Both the position numbers and the translations under genes were made by a program. This document shows, in pieces, positions 1 through 12,700 of a DNA stretch of 64,000 nt (position 1 is the stretch's first letter; each line of letters starts with the position of its first letter). The stretch comes from Chrysaora quinquecirrha (lineage: Eukaryota > Cnidaria > Scyphozoa > Semaeostomeae > Pelagiidae), in assembly GCA_014526335.1 (NCBI GenBank), contig JACTAT010000060.1, positions 6,800,898 to 6,864,897 on the forward strand. Reading direction: 5' to 3'. Under the pieces are notes generated by a model. It was not told the DNA's origin and searched no databases. It saw nothing but the letters and a program-made list of their open reading frames with translations.

Positions 1-233
1 ATTTGTTTGATTTGCTTTATAAGCAATCTTTGGCCGTTTAACCACGTCGAAAAAACTGCTTGACAAGCAGAAGTTGCTTGGAAATGTTTTTGAAAAACTT
101 CAGCAACATTTTCTGCAAAACATGTTTGATGAGCAATGTTTTGTGATGTGATCAAAAGATAAAAAATTTTGTTGGTCAAGCAAATTTCAGATGTTGGACC
201 AATAACGTTTGATCGTCAGAGCAGGGCCTAAGG
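1..233. mobile_element. Palindromic MITE-like element, truncated by window edge
   Basis: Member of the most abundant repeat family of the window. It carries diverged GTTTGAT, GGCCGTTT and CAAGCAAAA motifs and closes with a weak copy of the family end (CAGGGCCTAAG) near 215-233. Confidence 0.6.
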
Positions 234-405
234 GAAGCTCTCACTGACACTGACATTTAGCGAGCTGTCGCTGAATTATACGACTGTTTCCAAGGGTCGC
301 CAGCACTATTAAAAACATCAAGCAACCTATCTGCAGCTAGGTTTATGGTGAAGAAGGGTTTAATATCAATTCTAAATAGCGGAGTGGATAAGATTACATC
401 CTCAC

Positions 406-2917
406 CTTGTAGTTAGCCATGGCCCAAAAGGTGCTTGTATAGAACACTCGTATGGGCAGCTTTTGAAGTCAATGCCAGGAGGCTGTTTGCTGCCACACCA
501 GGACAGGCCAGTGAACATATACCTAGGAAGAAATCCAGGACTAATATTAGCTTTTCGGAAGAGACTAAGTGTGGAGGAAAACACTAAAGCTATTTTTAAG
601 ATTACGAATTGCTGCCATATTGAAGAAGAAGATCAGTGAAGCTTAGTAGTTAACAGTCAAGTTAAGAGGCCCCTATCTATATGAGTTCTTCATAACAGTA
701 TAACGTATTTTTCTGTTTACCTCCGGTATAAAAAGTCAACGGATCTTGCAGAGGAAGAGCAGCTAAAGGCGGTTATTGTAACGGTTGAAAGCTATAGCAG
801 ACTACGTATTATCAGTTTACTAAAGAGACTGTTCTAGCTGAAGGTTAAAGGACCTAGAATGAATATTTTTAATTTGCAAGCAGTGTACCATGGACGATGC
901 CTTGCCTGAGGCAGGCAATAAGCAAATAACATTACATAATTTAATATACGGTTTTTTATGAATAAATCCAACAACCACACGTCCTCAAATGCCAGGCACT
1001 TTTTGCTCTAATGAAAGCTTGTACGTCACATGTGTCATTCTATTCCTATTCCTATTCCTATTCCTATTCACATTCCTATACCTATACCAATACCTATACC
1101 TATACCTATACCTATACCTATACCTATACCTATACCTATACTTATACCTAAACATATACCTATACCTATACCTATTCCTATACCTATACCTATACCTATA
1201 CCAATGCCTATACCTATACCTATACCTATACCTATACCTAAACATATACCTATACTTATACCTATACTTATACCTATACCTATACCTATACCTATACCTG
1301 CGCCTATACTAATATTTATACCTATATCTTTACCTATACCTATACCTATACCTATACCTATACTAATACCTATACCTATACCTATACCTATATCTATATC
1401 TTTACCTATACCTATACCTACACAAATATCTTTATCATACCTATACCTATATCTTATATCTTTACTTATACCTTAACCTATACTTATACCTACAACTACA
1501 TATACTTATACCAATACCTATACCTACACCTACACCTATACCAATACCTAAACCTATACCTATACCTATACCAATACCTATACCTATACCAATACCTATA
1601 CCTATACCAATACCCAAACCTATATCTATACCTATACCTACACCTATAATTACACCTATCCATATACCTATACCTATAGCTAAACCTATACCTACACCAA
1701 TACCAATACCAATACCAATGCCAATGCCAATACCAATGCCGATACCAATACCTATACCAATACACTTCTATACTTATACCTGGGTTCTCCTGCTTGGAAA
1801 GTACACCTGGTAGCCACATGACCAATAGAGCTTGGGCATTAGAAATGACGTATGACACTTGTTGTAATACATATGAATGGGAATGTGATACCTCAGAAAA
1901 TAAGCATACCCGGCTAGTGTATCTTCCAGTGTTGTGAATCTTCTGCTGTATTTGAAGTCAGATAATTTATGAGCTAACTCGCGGCATCCAGTCCAAAGCA
2001 AAGCCTGGGAGGAAACAAAGTTTGTCATTCAATAATATAATATTCAATCATCGCTCGATATGGTTGAAATAATCGAAATATTACCTTATCTTTGGGTATA
2101 TCTTCTTCGATTTTCTCAAGAAACGATCGGTAATCATTTGTCGTAACTTCACATGGACCTTTAAAAGCAAATGCTTGCTTGAAATAATTCCAAACCGACC
2201 AGCAATCGATCTGATCCTCTCTTTGATCCCAATTCTTGTTTGGTATTCCCAGCAGCGACCAACAACGATGTCTTTGAAATTTTTCGGCGTCCCTTCTACA
2301 AGTTTCGACGATTTTATAGGTCGGGGTTCTTCTTTCGGCAGCGAAGTTACGCCGACGCTTTTCAGCTTCGTAGGGCTAAGTGGAGTCCTACTGAGGTAGT
2401 CTGAGGGCTGGTTATGTACGTCTTTCGGCAGCGAAGTTACGCCGACGCTTTTTGGCTTCGTAGGGCTAAGTGGAATTCTGCTGAGGTAGTTTGGGAGCTG
2501 GTTATGTACGTCTTTCGGCAGCGAAGTTATGCCGACGCTTTTTGGCTTCGTAGGGCTAAGTGGAATTCTGCTGAGGTAGTTTGGGAGCTGGTTATGTACG
2601 TCTTTCGGCAGCAAAGTTACGCCGACTATTTTTGGCTTCGTAGGGCTAAGTGGAGTCCTACTGAGGTAGCCTGGGAGCTGGTTATGTATGTCTTTCGACA
2701 GCGAAGCTACGCCGATGCTTTTAGGTCTTGTATAGGCAGCTGGCGGCCTATTCAGGTAGTTTGGGCTCTGGCTTTGTTCGTATCTTGGAAAAAAGGCCTC
2801 TGACGTTGCTTTTGGCTGTGACGTGAGTTGGCTGGACCAATCAGTTCGCCTGTTGTCAGGGACATCACCAAGATCTTGGCTGAATGGGTCACCGTAGTAG
2901 CAAAAACCAACTAAAAC
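406..2917 (-). CDS. ADP-ribosyl cyclase / CD38-like, partial 3' end missing
   Basis: CD38-family enzymes make cyclic ADP-ribose and hydrolyse NAD, usually as secreted or membrane-anchored ectoenzymes. Three exons are visible on the minus strand: about 2917-2085, 2004-1892 and 522-406. All have good GT/AG sites and the joins keep frame. Reading them gives FKDIVVGRC, then IDCWSVWNYF and FKGPCEV (cysteine framework), IPKDK|ALLW, RELAHKLS, TLEDTL (the family's Glu-Asp motif) and LSWCG. The order matches the N-terminal two thirds of the CD38 catalytic domain. The catalytic Glu region and C terminus must lie left of the window. The first exon also carries a 30-residue tandem repeat before the enzyme domain, which CD38 lacks. 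One base is missing near 2241-2245 (EY to PNKNW), breaking the frame. The upstream signal or membrane exon was not found; the 5' limit at 2917 is an inferred acceptor. Family call is strong; exon limits are less sure. Confidence 0.75.
1037..1785. repeat. (CCTATA)n-type microsatellite
   Basis: About 750 bp of degenerate hexamer repeat, starting as TTCCTA units and then CCTATA with variants such as CCAATA and CCTACA. It lies in the intron between the second and third visible exons of the CD38-like gene. The long open frames it makes on both strands (runs of Ile-Pro, Leu-Tyr or Tyr-Arg) are by-products of the repeat. Confidence 0.95.
2321..2790 (-). repeat. Five-unit 90-bp coding tandem repeat
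   Basis: A 90-bp unit repeats about five times inside the first visible exon of the CD38-like gene, with recognisable starts at 2321, 2411, 2501, 2591 and 2681. Each unit encodes 30 residues with the pattern LSRTPLSPTKPKSVGV followed by SLPKDVHNQLPNY. The unit length is a multiple of three and differences between units are mostly substitutions, so the frame is kept. The peptide is Pro/Ser/Lys rich and looks disordered, like a stalk. Confidence 0.85.
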
Positions 2918-2925
2918 GAGAATCG

Positions 2926-3590
2926 TTAGGCCTTGGTCAAAAGATAAAACATCGTTTGTCAAACATTTTAAGTTTGCTTGCCAAGCAAAATGTTTGACCG
3001 TTTGACCAAGTCCGAAAAACATTGCTCGTCCAACATCTTTTTGCGTACGTCACGCAAAAAATGTTTTTGGACTTTTCAAAAACACCACCACGCCACAAAT
3101 TTCTTTTTTTTGCTAGCCGAGCAATGTCTGGTCATTTGGCCGCCTTTCCAACTTTACTTGTCAAACATTTCTGTTCTTTTTGACAAACTGCAACAACTCG
3201 CAACATTTCACAACCTAGAAACATTTCTTAGCAACAAGGCGTCCGTGCTTGTGCATTAGCAATAACATCGTTGTTGGACAGCAATGGTTTTGGACGTGGC
3301 CAAACGGTCAAACATTTGTTCTAAAGCAAATTTGAAAAGTTGGACCAAGATGAAACATTGTTTTCAAACATTTGAAGTTTGATTATCTAACAAAACATTT
3401 GCCTCTTTGGCCACGTTATAAACATTTCTTTTGAAATCTTCCTTTTTGGTGACAGGCAGAAAATGTCTCAGATTTTTCAAATGTTCAGGGAATATTGCTT
3501 GTCAAACGTAAGCATTGTTTTAGCACGTTGTTCTAGGATAAAAACCTTCCTTCGAGGCAAATCTCAAACGTCTGGGTAACAAAATGTTTC
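2926..3590. mobile_element. Palindromic MITE-like element(s)
   Basis: Opens with TTAGGCCTTGGTCAAAAGAT, followed by alternating CAAACATT and AATGTTTG blocks in both orientations, as in the other copies. It directly abuts the inferred acceptor of the CD38-like repeat exon. It is probably two diverged copies fused, since internal ends are blurred. Confidence 0.6.
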
Positions 3591-3659
3591 TCGAGGGCTT
3601 CTAGTAAAAAGGAAGTGAAATAGATAAACATGCCACAACAGAATCATGTATGTCATCTA

Positions 3660-4045
3660 TACCACGCTAGCGAAACTATAATCGCTACTGTGGTGGATAA
3701 TCACTACTGTGGTGGTACTATTTGCGTACTGTGGTGGTAGTTTCTGCGTACTGTGGTGGATAATCTCTACTTGTGGTTGGTTACTATGCTTGCGGTGGTG
3801 GCAGGGCGTACTGTGGTGGATAACCACTATTTGTGGTGGGTTACTATGCTTGCGGTGGTGGCAGTTTTCGCGTACTGTGGTGGATTTTGTGGTTTTTTTC
3901 TTGCTTGATCTATAGAGTTTTGCTATGATTTCGTATTCACCACATAAAGCAATATAACCCACCACAAGTAGTGATTATCCACCACAGTACGCAAAAACTA
4001 CCACCACAACAAGCATAATAACCCACCATAAGTAGTGATTAGTGT
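3660..4045. repeat. Foldback of CCACCACAGTAC-type short repeats
   Basis: The left arm (3685-3890) has units such as GCGTACTGTGGTGG and GGATAATCACTACTGTGG. The right arm (3935-4045) has the reverse complement, CCACCACAGTACGC and TAGTGATTATCCACC. The arms are separated by about 45 bp. Architecture resembles the much larger foldback at 16-19.7 kb and the one at 38.85 kb. Confidence 0.8.
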
Positions 4046-4249
4046 GCATAAGTGGGAGTTTAAGCTGCTTTCTTTATTAATTTGAGCTGATCCAACCGAT
4101 TAACAGCGAACATAATTAGAAAGATGCTTACGAGTTACGACTGTGGAGAAAATAAACCATCTTGTTGGCATTTGGAATCGTGAACATCACACCTAGAACA
4201 AGAATAAAGTGCAGATCGTAAAAAATTCAGCGGTGAAGAGAAGATCGCT

Positions 4250-4917
4250 AGGCCCTGGCCAAACGATTAAAAATTTTAAATTTGCTTTGCAACAAATGTT
4301 TGACCCTTTGGCCACGTCAAAAACATTGCTGTCCAACATTTTTGAGCAACGAAGTTATTAATGCGCAAGGCCTTGTTGCCAGTGTTGCTAGGTGCTGAAA
4401 TGTTGCAAGTTGTTTTTGAAAATAACAAGAGAAATGTTTGAAAAGCAATGTTGGAAAGGTGGCCGAACGACCAAACATTCCTTGACAAGCAAAAGTAAGC
4501 AGAATTTGTGGTGTGACGTTTTCGAAAAAGTTTAAAAACATTTTTTGTTTGATTCAAACAAAAATTGTTGGACGAGCAATGCTTTTGCACCTGGCCTAAT
4601 AGTAAAACATTTTGCTTGACAAGCAAATTTCAAATGTTTGACCAACAATGTTTGATCGTTTGGTCAGGGCCAAAAGATCAGAGCCTAAGGCCCTGGCCAA
4701 AGGATCAAACATTGTTGGTCAAACATTCGAGATTTGTTTTACAAGTAATGTTTGATCGTTTGGCCACGTCACAAGTAGTGCAAAAACATTTTCTGCTTGA
4801 TGCTAGCAAATTATATTTGCCAAGCGATGTTTTGCGACGTGGCCAACAATAAAAAATTCTTTTCAAAGCAAATTTTAAATCTTTGGCGAACAATGTTTGA
4901 TCGTTTGGTCAGAGTGA
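4250..4917. mobile_element. Two adjacent palindromic MITE-like copies
   Basis: Copy one runs about 4250-4672, from AGGCCCTGGCCAAACGATTA to GATCGTTTGGTCAGGGCC. Copy two runs about 4684-4917, from AAGGCCCTGGCCAAAGGATC to GATCGTTTGGTCAGAGT. These give a good view of the family ends: an inverted GGCCCTGGCCAAACGATCAA and internal CAAACATT/AATGTTTG blocks. Confidence 0.75.
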
Positions 4918-6704
4918 AGCCAGAAATCCATTTGCTGGAATCCTGTGCAAGATGGGGAAAATTCACTGAAGACACGTGCGCAATAGTACTTTTCTTCTCG
5001 GCGCATATTCAGGATTACTCCAACTTTTTGTCTCTAGATTTGTCCAACTTTTTTCACACAATCAGCCAGACTTATGTCGACATCGCGCAGAGTCAAAACT
5101 ATTTGCCAACTGCTGATCGGTGATTTTTTTGCAACCGACTGATTGATATCGGAGCCCTGGCAACTAGTCCCTATGGGACGGCAACAAGTTGGAGCACAGT
5201 TCTTGAAAGGTGGGCATGTTCTACTTCTGGGATTATAGTTACCAACCGATTACCGCCAGTCACTGCCGACACGAGTGTTCTCACGATTACGATCAACTGT
5301 TTCCTAAAAGTTTTGACCTCTCGTTGGCATGTCGACATATACGTTAGCAGTCACAACTAGTCGGAGTTCATTCCATCGTATCATAGGTCGACATAAGCCT
5401 AGCTTTAGGCTTTTTTGCATAGCGAGGCAGTGGGTAGCTTTTCTACTCTAAATAGCTAAGCAAAGCAAGCTATAGAGCGTAATTTTGTGTTGATTCCTTC
5501 CAGATAAGGACAGTAAGGATCGAGCAATATAAACGTGACTTGTAGCTGAAAGACGCTCATGGCAGGCAACAGGAAGTCAAAGGCTCTAAACACTTTATTA
5601 TGAAGATACATAATGCAATACATATAATATAAAATAGCGAAGATATACAATATCAAATGTTTCTCACCAAATCTTTCATATTCCCATTTCTTTACTAGCG
5701 ACTAGCTGAAAAGTCATTGTAAAAATACAATCAGAGCAAGAACCAGTTGAAAATAAACCGTATAGACGCAAATATTTAGTCTTTAGTCTATTAGCAATTA
5801 CTCAAGCGTGAAACATACCTGCTTGCTCTGCAGAGACCTTGAGATAACGCTATAGCGTGTCTTTGAACTAATGCAACATGTGTTGGTTTAGGTTTCCAAG
5901 AGAATCTACACGGTTTGTAAAGTGCAAATGTTTCCAGTGGTAAGGTTATCGGATAGCTGGTATTGCTCTTTCGTTTACTTCACAAATCAAAATCAAAGTC
6001 GTCCTAATATCCCAAAAGAACATGTTGAAAACAAAAGGGTGGTACATGGTCCGGAATATAGCCTGGTTTCCAATTCACCGTCTTGTGTTGCTAGGTTTCA
6101 TAAAGCCGAAAAATTACTTCTCGGAAAGCCAACGACATGTCGACGACAGCATTTCTCAGTGTCGTTTGCTGTCGCTGACATAGAAAATTTCTATCACGGC
6201 GACAGGCCAGCGACAATAAAAACAGACTGGCGACAATTGCGAACACGCATCTACAAAATACAGCGACAGGTTTGGCTGTTAGATTGTAAAATATCAACAT
6301 TACATTCTGGTGAGTGTGCATGTAAATGTTATACTATGGTTTGATTAACTGGAAATGTGACCAACGGAGAATGGTGGCTACAGTAATTGAAATGTTTTGT
6401 TGAGAGCTGAAGTTTAATTCAAATTTAATGTCTAGTAGAGCTTGAGCATTACGACCAACATATTGCTAGCCTGCGGCATCCAGAGGCCTTTATTTATGTT
6501 GATCCTTATGATACAGTTGATGGTCGCACTTTACTTTTGTTGTTTTGCTTCAATTAGCTACTGCTGCGTTATGCATCGTTGTCGTTGAACCAGATCTGCA
6601 AACAGATCAATGCATATTCTCTTTCACTGAGAACAAATTTGAGTATTCTCAGAGATGCGGCTGCTGCTATCCAATACTGTAATTTAACTAGTTTGGCAAA
6701 CAGA
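4918..6704. other. Gene-free stretch between CD38-like and zinc-finger genes
   Basis: No convincing exon on either strand. The stretch 6135-6260 has scattered GCGACA/TGTCGC motifs that form weak inverted repeats. The remainder has only short open frames without splice or motif support. It may hold 5' exons or the promoter of the CD38-like gene, which I could not identify. Confidence 0.4.
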
Positions 6705-9700
6705 TTATTGCGTACTGTCTTTCCCTGAGGCTCTTTCAGTATCTGGAACAAGCACAGGCAAGTATGCGTATGAAAACCCTAAAGGAGGAGGGCTCAGCAC
6801 ACTATTTGGTGCCACAAAAGGGAACTTTTCTGCATTGACAGTCATGCTTTGCCAATCATCTGTTTGTAATTTCAGGAAATCTGATGCCTTGACAACAGGA
6901 AAATCGAGCTCAGTTGCGTTTTTCTGAATATCAACTATTTTGGTCATTCCTGTTGGCTTATCAGGTTTTTCCTCCACATTAACCACTGATGAAAAACCAT
7001 CATCCGTTAAATATGCGTTTTCAGCTGTTCTAGAAATATTCAAGGTTTCATCATCACTGATATTTTCAGTTGTTGAAGAAATAATTTCAAAGCCACTATC
7101 TTTGGTCGAGGAAACGTTTGTAGGCATAGACGAGCTGGATGACATTGTATCGCGGGCTCCAGGAGCTTGTTTCTGCACGTCCGTCATCTTTCTTGATTTT
7201 CTTGTCTGCCTTCTTGAATTTACCTCGCATCCATTCAACTGGCTTTCTGCAACTGAGTCACTTAAATCTTTACTGCTTTGGCAATCTGTTTTATCTGATG
7301 ATGTAGAACTCCAAGACTTTTGCTGACATTCATCTAACTTGGGTGCTATATTCTGATTTTCGGATGGTTTTCAGCACTTGAAACTTTATCACTCGTCGTA
7401 ACATTTAAAACCTTATCGTCCGTCTTCTCTCTTTGCTTCTCTTTCACCCGCACCGTCCTTCTTCTCCCCCTTGTTTCTACCCCTCGCTTCTCTACATCAG
7501 GGGCTATCACCCCACCATCTCCTATCCCAGATCCTCTTTCTACATCTCTAGAAGCTTCGAGCGATTCCTCCTTTCCATTCTTCCTTTTCAACATAGGCGC
7601 GTGTACTTTCTCAACATGTTTTTCCAACGTTGCAGGATACGCAAAGGACATAACACAAAACTTGCATTTCTTTCGAGAATTATTACTTTTACCATCGATC
7701 AGTACAGTTCTATACTCCTTATGGGAGAGCGCCATGTGGTTGGCTAACCTCTTCACACTGCTAAATTTCCGTTGGCATAAGGTACAAGAGACGGGAGCTC
7801 TCTTAGTTCTTATATCTTTCCTTTTACCAGAATTGCTCGCTTTTTCCTCTGTATCATGCTTTTCTTTAGCTAAGTCGTTAGTTTCTTTCCTTACTTCTCT
7901 TTGCAAGCCATCCTTATCCATGCACAAAGTCCCATCAGCTTCCATGCTCGAGGTCCTCCCCTCAAAGTTAAACTCAGCATCATTACATAAGGCCTTTTCA
8001 ATCAGTGTTATATCTACTGTGGATGAAGGGTTAGCTTCAAATCCAGCTGCCTCTGAAAAACCGGCTAAATCATCTGAAAGTACCAGATCCATTGTTTCTA
8101 CCTCGTGTTCAAGTGTATCAAAACATTGGCTGCAATCCGGATCAATCTGCTTGCTGACGGACTCAGATTGACTAATCCGATCAATCTTATCATCTGAACG
8201 ATCAATAACACCCAGACCAATCTGATCGCTAACGGATTCATATTGACTAATCGGATTAATCTTATAATCAGATCGATCGATCTGGTCGCTGATGGATTCA
8301 GATTGACTAATCCGATTAATCTTGCCATCAGTACGATCAATCTTATCCGGATCGATCGGTTTGCTGAGCGATTCGGATTGACTAATCCGATTAATCCTAT
8401 CATTGAAACCGTCTATCTTATCAGGATCGATCTGTTCGCTGACGGAATCGGACTGGCTAATCCTATTAATCCCATCATTTAGACTTTTACAAATCTCTTT
8501 GCACACTCCATGCTCTTTCTCCAAATGTGATTTTAATGTTCCCGGCATGAAAAACTTTTTGCCGCACTGTCCGCAAACATTGTTCTTTTTCCTCTTCTGT
8601 TTATTTCTTTGTTGAAGGTTCATTATCTGACTAATCTCAGATGCATCGACTTGATCCGGGTGCATTATCAACATATGATTATTTAATCTCTGTTGCGATC
8701 TGAAGCAACGTTGACAAAGTTGGCATTCGTGTGAATCGGGATTCGGATTGCAAATGGATTCTGGTAAATCCTTAATCTCTGCTTCAGTCAGTTCTTTATC
8801 TGGATGCTCCATGGTAAAATGCTTTTTCAATCCAGATATTGATTTGAATTTCTTTTCACATTCAGGGCAAGGGAGGTTACCTGTGAAACAAATAAAGTAG
8901 CTATATTGGCAGTTTCAATTACATCTTTGTACTGAATTGCAGTCCCCCTTGATAATTAAGATCTGGAAAATTTTCTATATTTATTTTGCTATTTTAACCA
9001 TCCTTATCCGTGCATAAGAATACCTTACAAGTTTTCAGTTGCCTCACCTTGTTTTTTCTTTTCTTTGTCCCTTAAATGACTCTCTGTCTTCTCACGATCT
9101 GGTTTCAGCAACTTCGCAAGTTTCTCAATGTCTCCCTCTTTCGGACATTCTTCTGAATGATGAATCTTTAAATGCCTTCGGACACCTCTACCAGCAACAA
9201 TTGCTTTGTCACAAAACGGACACAACACGAGCCGATCTGCTTTGCTTTGATGTGTTAACATATGGTACTGCAAGTTACCGGACTCTCGGAATGTTTTCGG
9301 ACACATGTGACATTTATATGGACGTTCGCTTGTATGGAGGATTGAATGACGCTTTAGGATGTGGCTCTGACGAAACCCTTTTCCACAGATTTTGCAGCTA
9401 AATGAAAATAGAACCGAGGTAATAAATAGAAAATCCTCGCATAAGTACTTTCAATAACAAAGAATAAACAGCCTGAAGTTACAAAACAGTTTTTGCTTGT
9501 TATAAGCAAATAATATCCGGTAAACAAAGTTTGCGATGGGGCCAAACGGTCAAACATTTTGCTTGACAAGCAAGTCTCGAATGTTTGACTAGCAATGTTT
9601 GATCTATTTGACAACGACCTAGCAAACGGATTCGTTTGAAACAAGGTGCATGATTAACAGGGAAATACAGGATTCGGGTTTAAGCATTTTCATCACATTA

Positions 9701-12700
9701 AACTGTTTTGACCAATTTACACTTTTCTATAAACAATGCAAAACTTAAACAATCGCCCTAAAAATTGCCAAAATTTTAAACAATAACTAAACAATTTGCC
9801 TGGGGCGAATAAATGGTTATAAATTTAACAAAATTAGCCTTAAGTGCCTAAAGTGTGTAACTGTATTTAAATGCTTAGGGATCGCAATAATCTCACCATA
9901 GGAATATTTCACTAATAGTTACAGTACATCAAAGTGCTTTGAAAATGAACAGTCCCCAAATGTAAGCTTACCCAGGTAAACAATGAATAAACAATTCTTG
10001 GGGCGTTTATCAGGAAGTAGCTAAACAATGTTTGGGGCGAAATGCAAAAAATCAATTGTTTATAAAAAATGTGTAGAGTGAATTACATCGAAAACCAACA
10101 ACAATATATACTGTAATGAAGGAAAAGGAAGGCAAACTTACGTATGTGGCCTTGAATCAGAATGCCTTTTTAAATGCGACGATAATTGACTGTTGTTTGG
10201 GAACGCTTTGTCACAGAAACGACAAGCAAATGGTCTTTCGCCAGTATGTCCACTTCTTATATGATTCTCCAAGACGCTTTTGTGGAAGAAAGTTTTCGGG
10301 CAGAGAGGGCACTTGAAAGGTTTAGAACCTAAGAAAAGGGAAATTTCAAAGAGATAGGCAAGGAAATGAAAACTATCTAATAAAACGTTAAACAAGCACA
10401 CAAGTGAAAATGGAAAGTGTAATGTTGGATAAGACGTAAAGCTACGAAACAATCTGAACTGGATTTTCCTTTTATCAAGGCATCAGGTTTTCTAAAATTA
10501 CAAACAGATGATTGGCAAAGAATGAGTGTCAATGCAGAGAAGTTCCCTTTAGCACTAAATAGTGTGCTGAGCCATCCTCTTCTAGTATTTAGGGCATTCG
10601 TATGCAGACATGCCCATGCTTGCTTGCTCGGACTTGCAATTTAAAAATCAGTTCATGAATGAATCTTATATGCATTCTGCTTAACACTATTCATACCTTT
10701 ATGTTTTCGCTTATGAAGCCGGAGGTTTCCAGCAGAGGAATACTGTTTGCCACAAAGATCACACTTATGCATCTTCTCTCCTGCAAATCAAATAAAAATC
10801 CAATGGAGGGACAAGCAATGAATCGATATAAACTCAGTATCAGACTATTAGACACTCAAACTAACCACTCTGAGCTCTAAGCAAAAAGCTGTAGGGATAT
10901 TGCTGTTGTTCTCGCTGCTGCTTCTTGTGATGTGAAAATGGGACTCGTGTAACAAGTCTAAGTACAAGTTTCGAGACGTCAAGAGAATAGGTACAGTATA
11001 CCAGATAAGCTTTTTTTTACAAAACAGACATTCTTCAGCATACGTCATAGCACGTCTGCTCTACTACCTTTTACCTCATTGGGGCACCAATTTCGTAATT
11101 TATATTAACATGCCTTAGCCTAACATAAGTCAATAATCTAGCTCAGAGACGACGGAAAGGGGGGCGCGGGTGGAAAAAGCCCTTCCTGCCCTTCCGTAAG
11201 GGGGCAAGGGGGTAAAAGTCCCCTCTCAATGCAAAATAATAATCAAGCCCATTGATTTGGAGGATTTTACCTGATCACTGTTTCCTGAAATTCCCTTGCT
11301 CCCTCTTATTTTGGCCATGTTCCCCCTGTTCCATGGACACATTTCCCATGTTCTCATACTGTGTCAGAAACAGCCTTGATACGTATGTTCGGATTTAAAC
11401 TGGTCAATAAGTCAGATCAAACAATTCATTATAGGTTAATCAACCAATCACAATCAAATAATCAATATAATCACATCAATCACCTGTATGTCTCCACATG
11501 TGATGTTTCAATTCTTTTCTTGTAGAAAATGACTTCGGACATTGACTGCATTTGAATGACTTATTGCAAAGATGCAGCTCATCACGATGCTTCGAAAGTT
11601 CAAAGAAATGTTTGAAACTGTCTCCACAATATGTGCATAGATATGGGTTCTCCTCAGTGTGTCGCCTCTGGTGATGTTTGAACTTGCTCTTTGACTTGAA
11701 AGGTATGTGGCATACTTCACAATGGAATGGAAAATTGGCAGTGTCGATATAGTTGCCCTCTGAAAGCAAATTAGAAATATGTCTTTAAAATGCGAGACAT
11801 TGGATCTGAAAGCTTTGTGAACTGAAAGGTTTCAAGGCAGGCAATCAGCACTGGAAAAAGTCTTCTGCACAAGCCCATTCAGAAATCTCTGAAGGTAAAT
11901 CATATGATTAACTATACGATTTACCATACGATTTACCATATGAGTTATCAAAGGATTGATTTACAATATGATTTACTTTGCGATTTATCATACGATCGAC
12001 TTAACATACGATTTACCAGCAATTTACCATACGATTTACCATACGATTTACCGTACAATTAACCATACAAATTTACCATACGATTTACCATACGATTTTC
12101 CATACGATTTACCTTGCGACTTACTTATGATTTACTGTACGGTTTACCATACGATTTATCATACGATTTACCTTGCGATTTACCATTTCGATATTCACAT
12201 AGCTAGTTAACAATATACAAATATACAAAGTTAACTAATCAAAATCGAATGTAATTTCCCATATGATTTACCATACAATTTACCACACGATTTACAATAC
12301 GATTTACCATACGATTCACCCAACGATTTACCATACGATTTACAATACGATTTACCATACGATTTACCATTAATTTACCATGCTATTTATCGTAGGATTT
12401 ACCATGTGATTTACCATACCCTTTACCATGCGATTTATCTCGCGATTTACCATACGAATTACCATACAATTTACAATACAATTTACCATACAATTTACAA
12501 TATGATTTACCATACGATTCACAATGAGATTAGCCACACGATTTACAATACGATTTGCCATACGATGGACCATACGATCATAAAATTTTTATCAATTAAT
12601 CATATACCCCTGGGTGGTGTTCTCTAGTCGTGCTTTAAAGGCGCAAAAGCATTTTCTGTTTTTATCGCTGTATTGAGGTTCATACATTGAATAGCTTAAT

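Noticed and set aside
985..1858. Long open frames on both strands (86-148 codons)
   Set aside because: Translation of a hexamer microsatellite; only two or three residue types, no motif, inside an intron.
2175..2803. Plus-strand frames over the 90-bp repeat
   Set aside because: Shadow of the minus-strand CD38-like exon, whose frame carries the repeat into recognisable enzyme sequence.
5456..6344. Short frames at 5456-5656 and 5922-6344 as genes or CD38-like 5' exons
   Set aside because: No motif, no matching phase, and partly repetitive GCGACA sequence.
7346..8880. Real stop of the zinc-finger protein at 7346
   Set aside because: The neighbouring frame continues open for about 210 residues with similar composition and has a duplicated, conserved copy at 10454; a one-base loss near 7366 explains the stop.
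11900..12590. CRISPR-like array
   Set aside because: Units are contiguous and degenerate with no unique spacers; context is clearly eukaryotic.
11956..12627. Open frames rich in Ile-Tyr-His or Val-Asn-Arg
   Set aside because: Product of the 12-bp CGATTTACCATA satellite within a zinc-finger gene intron.
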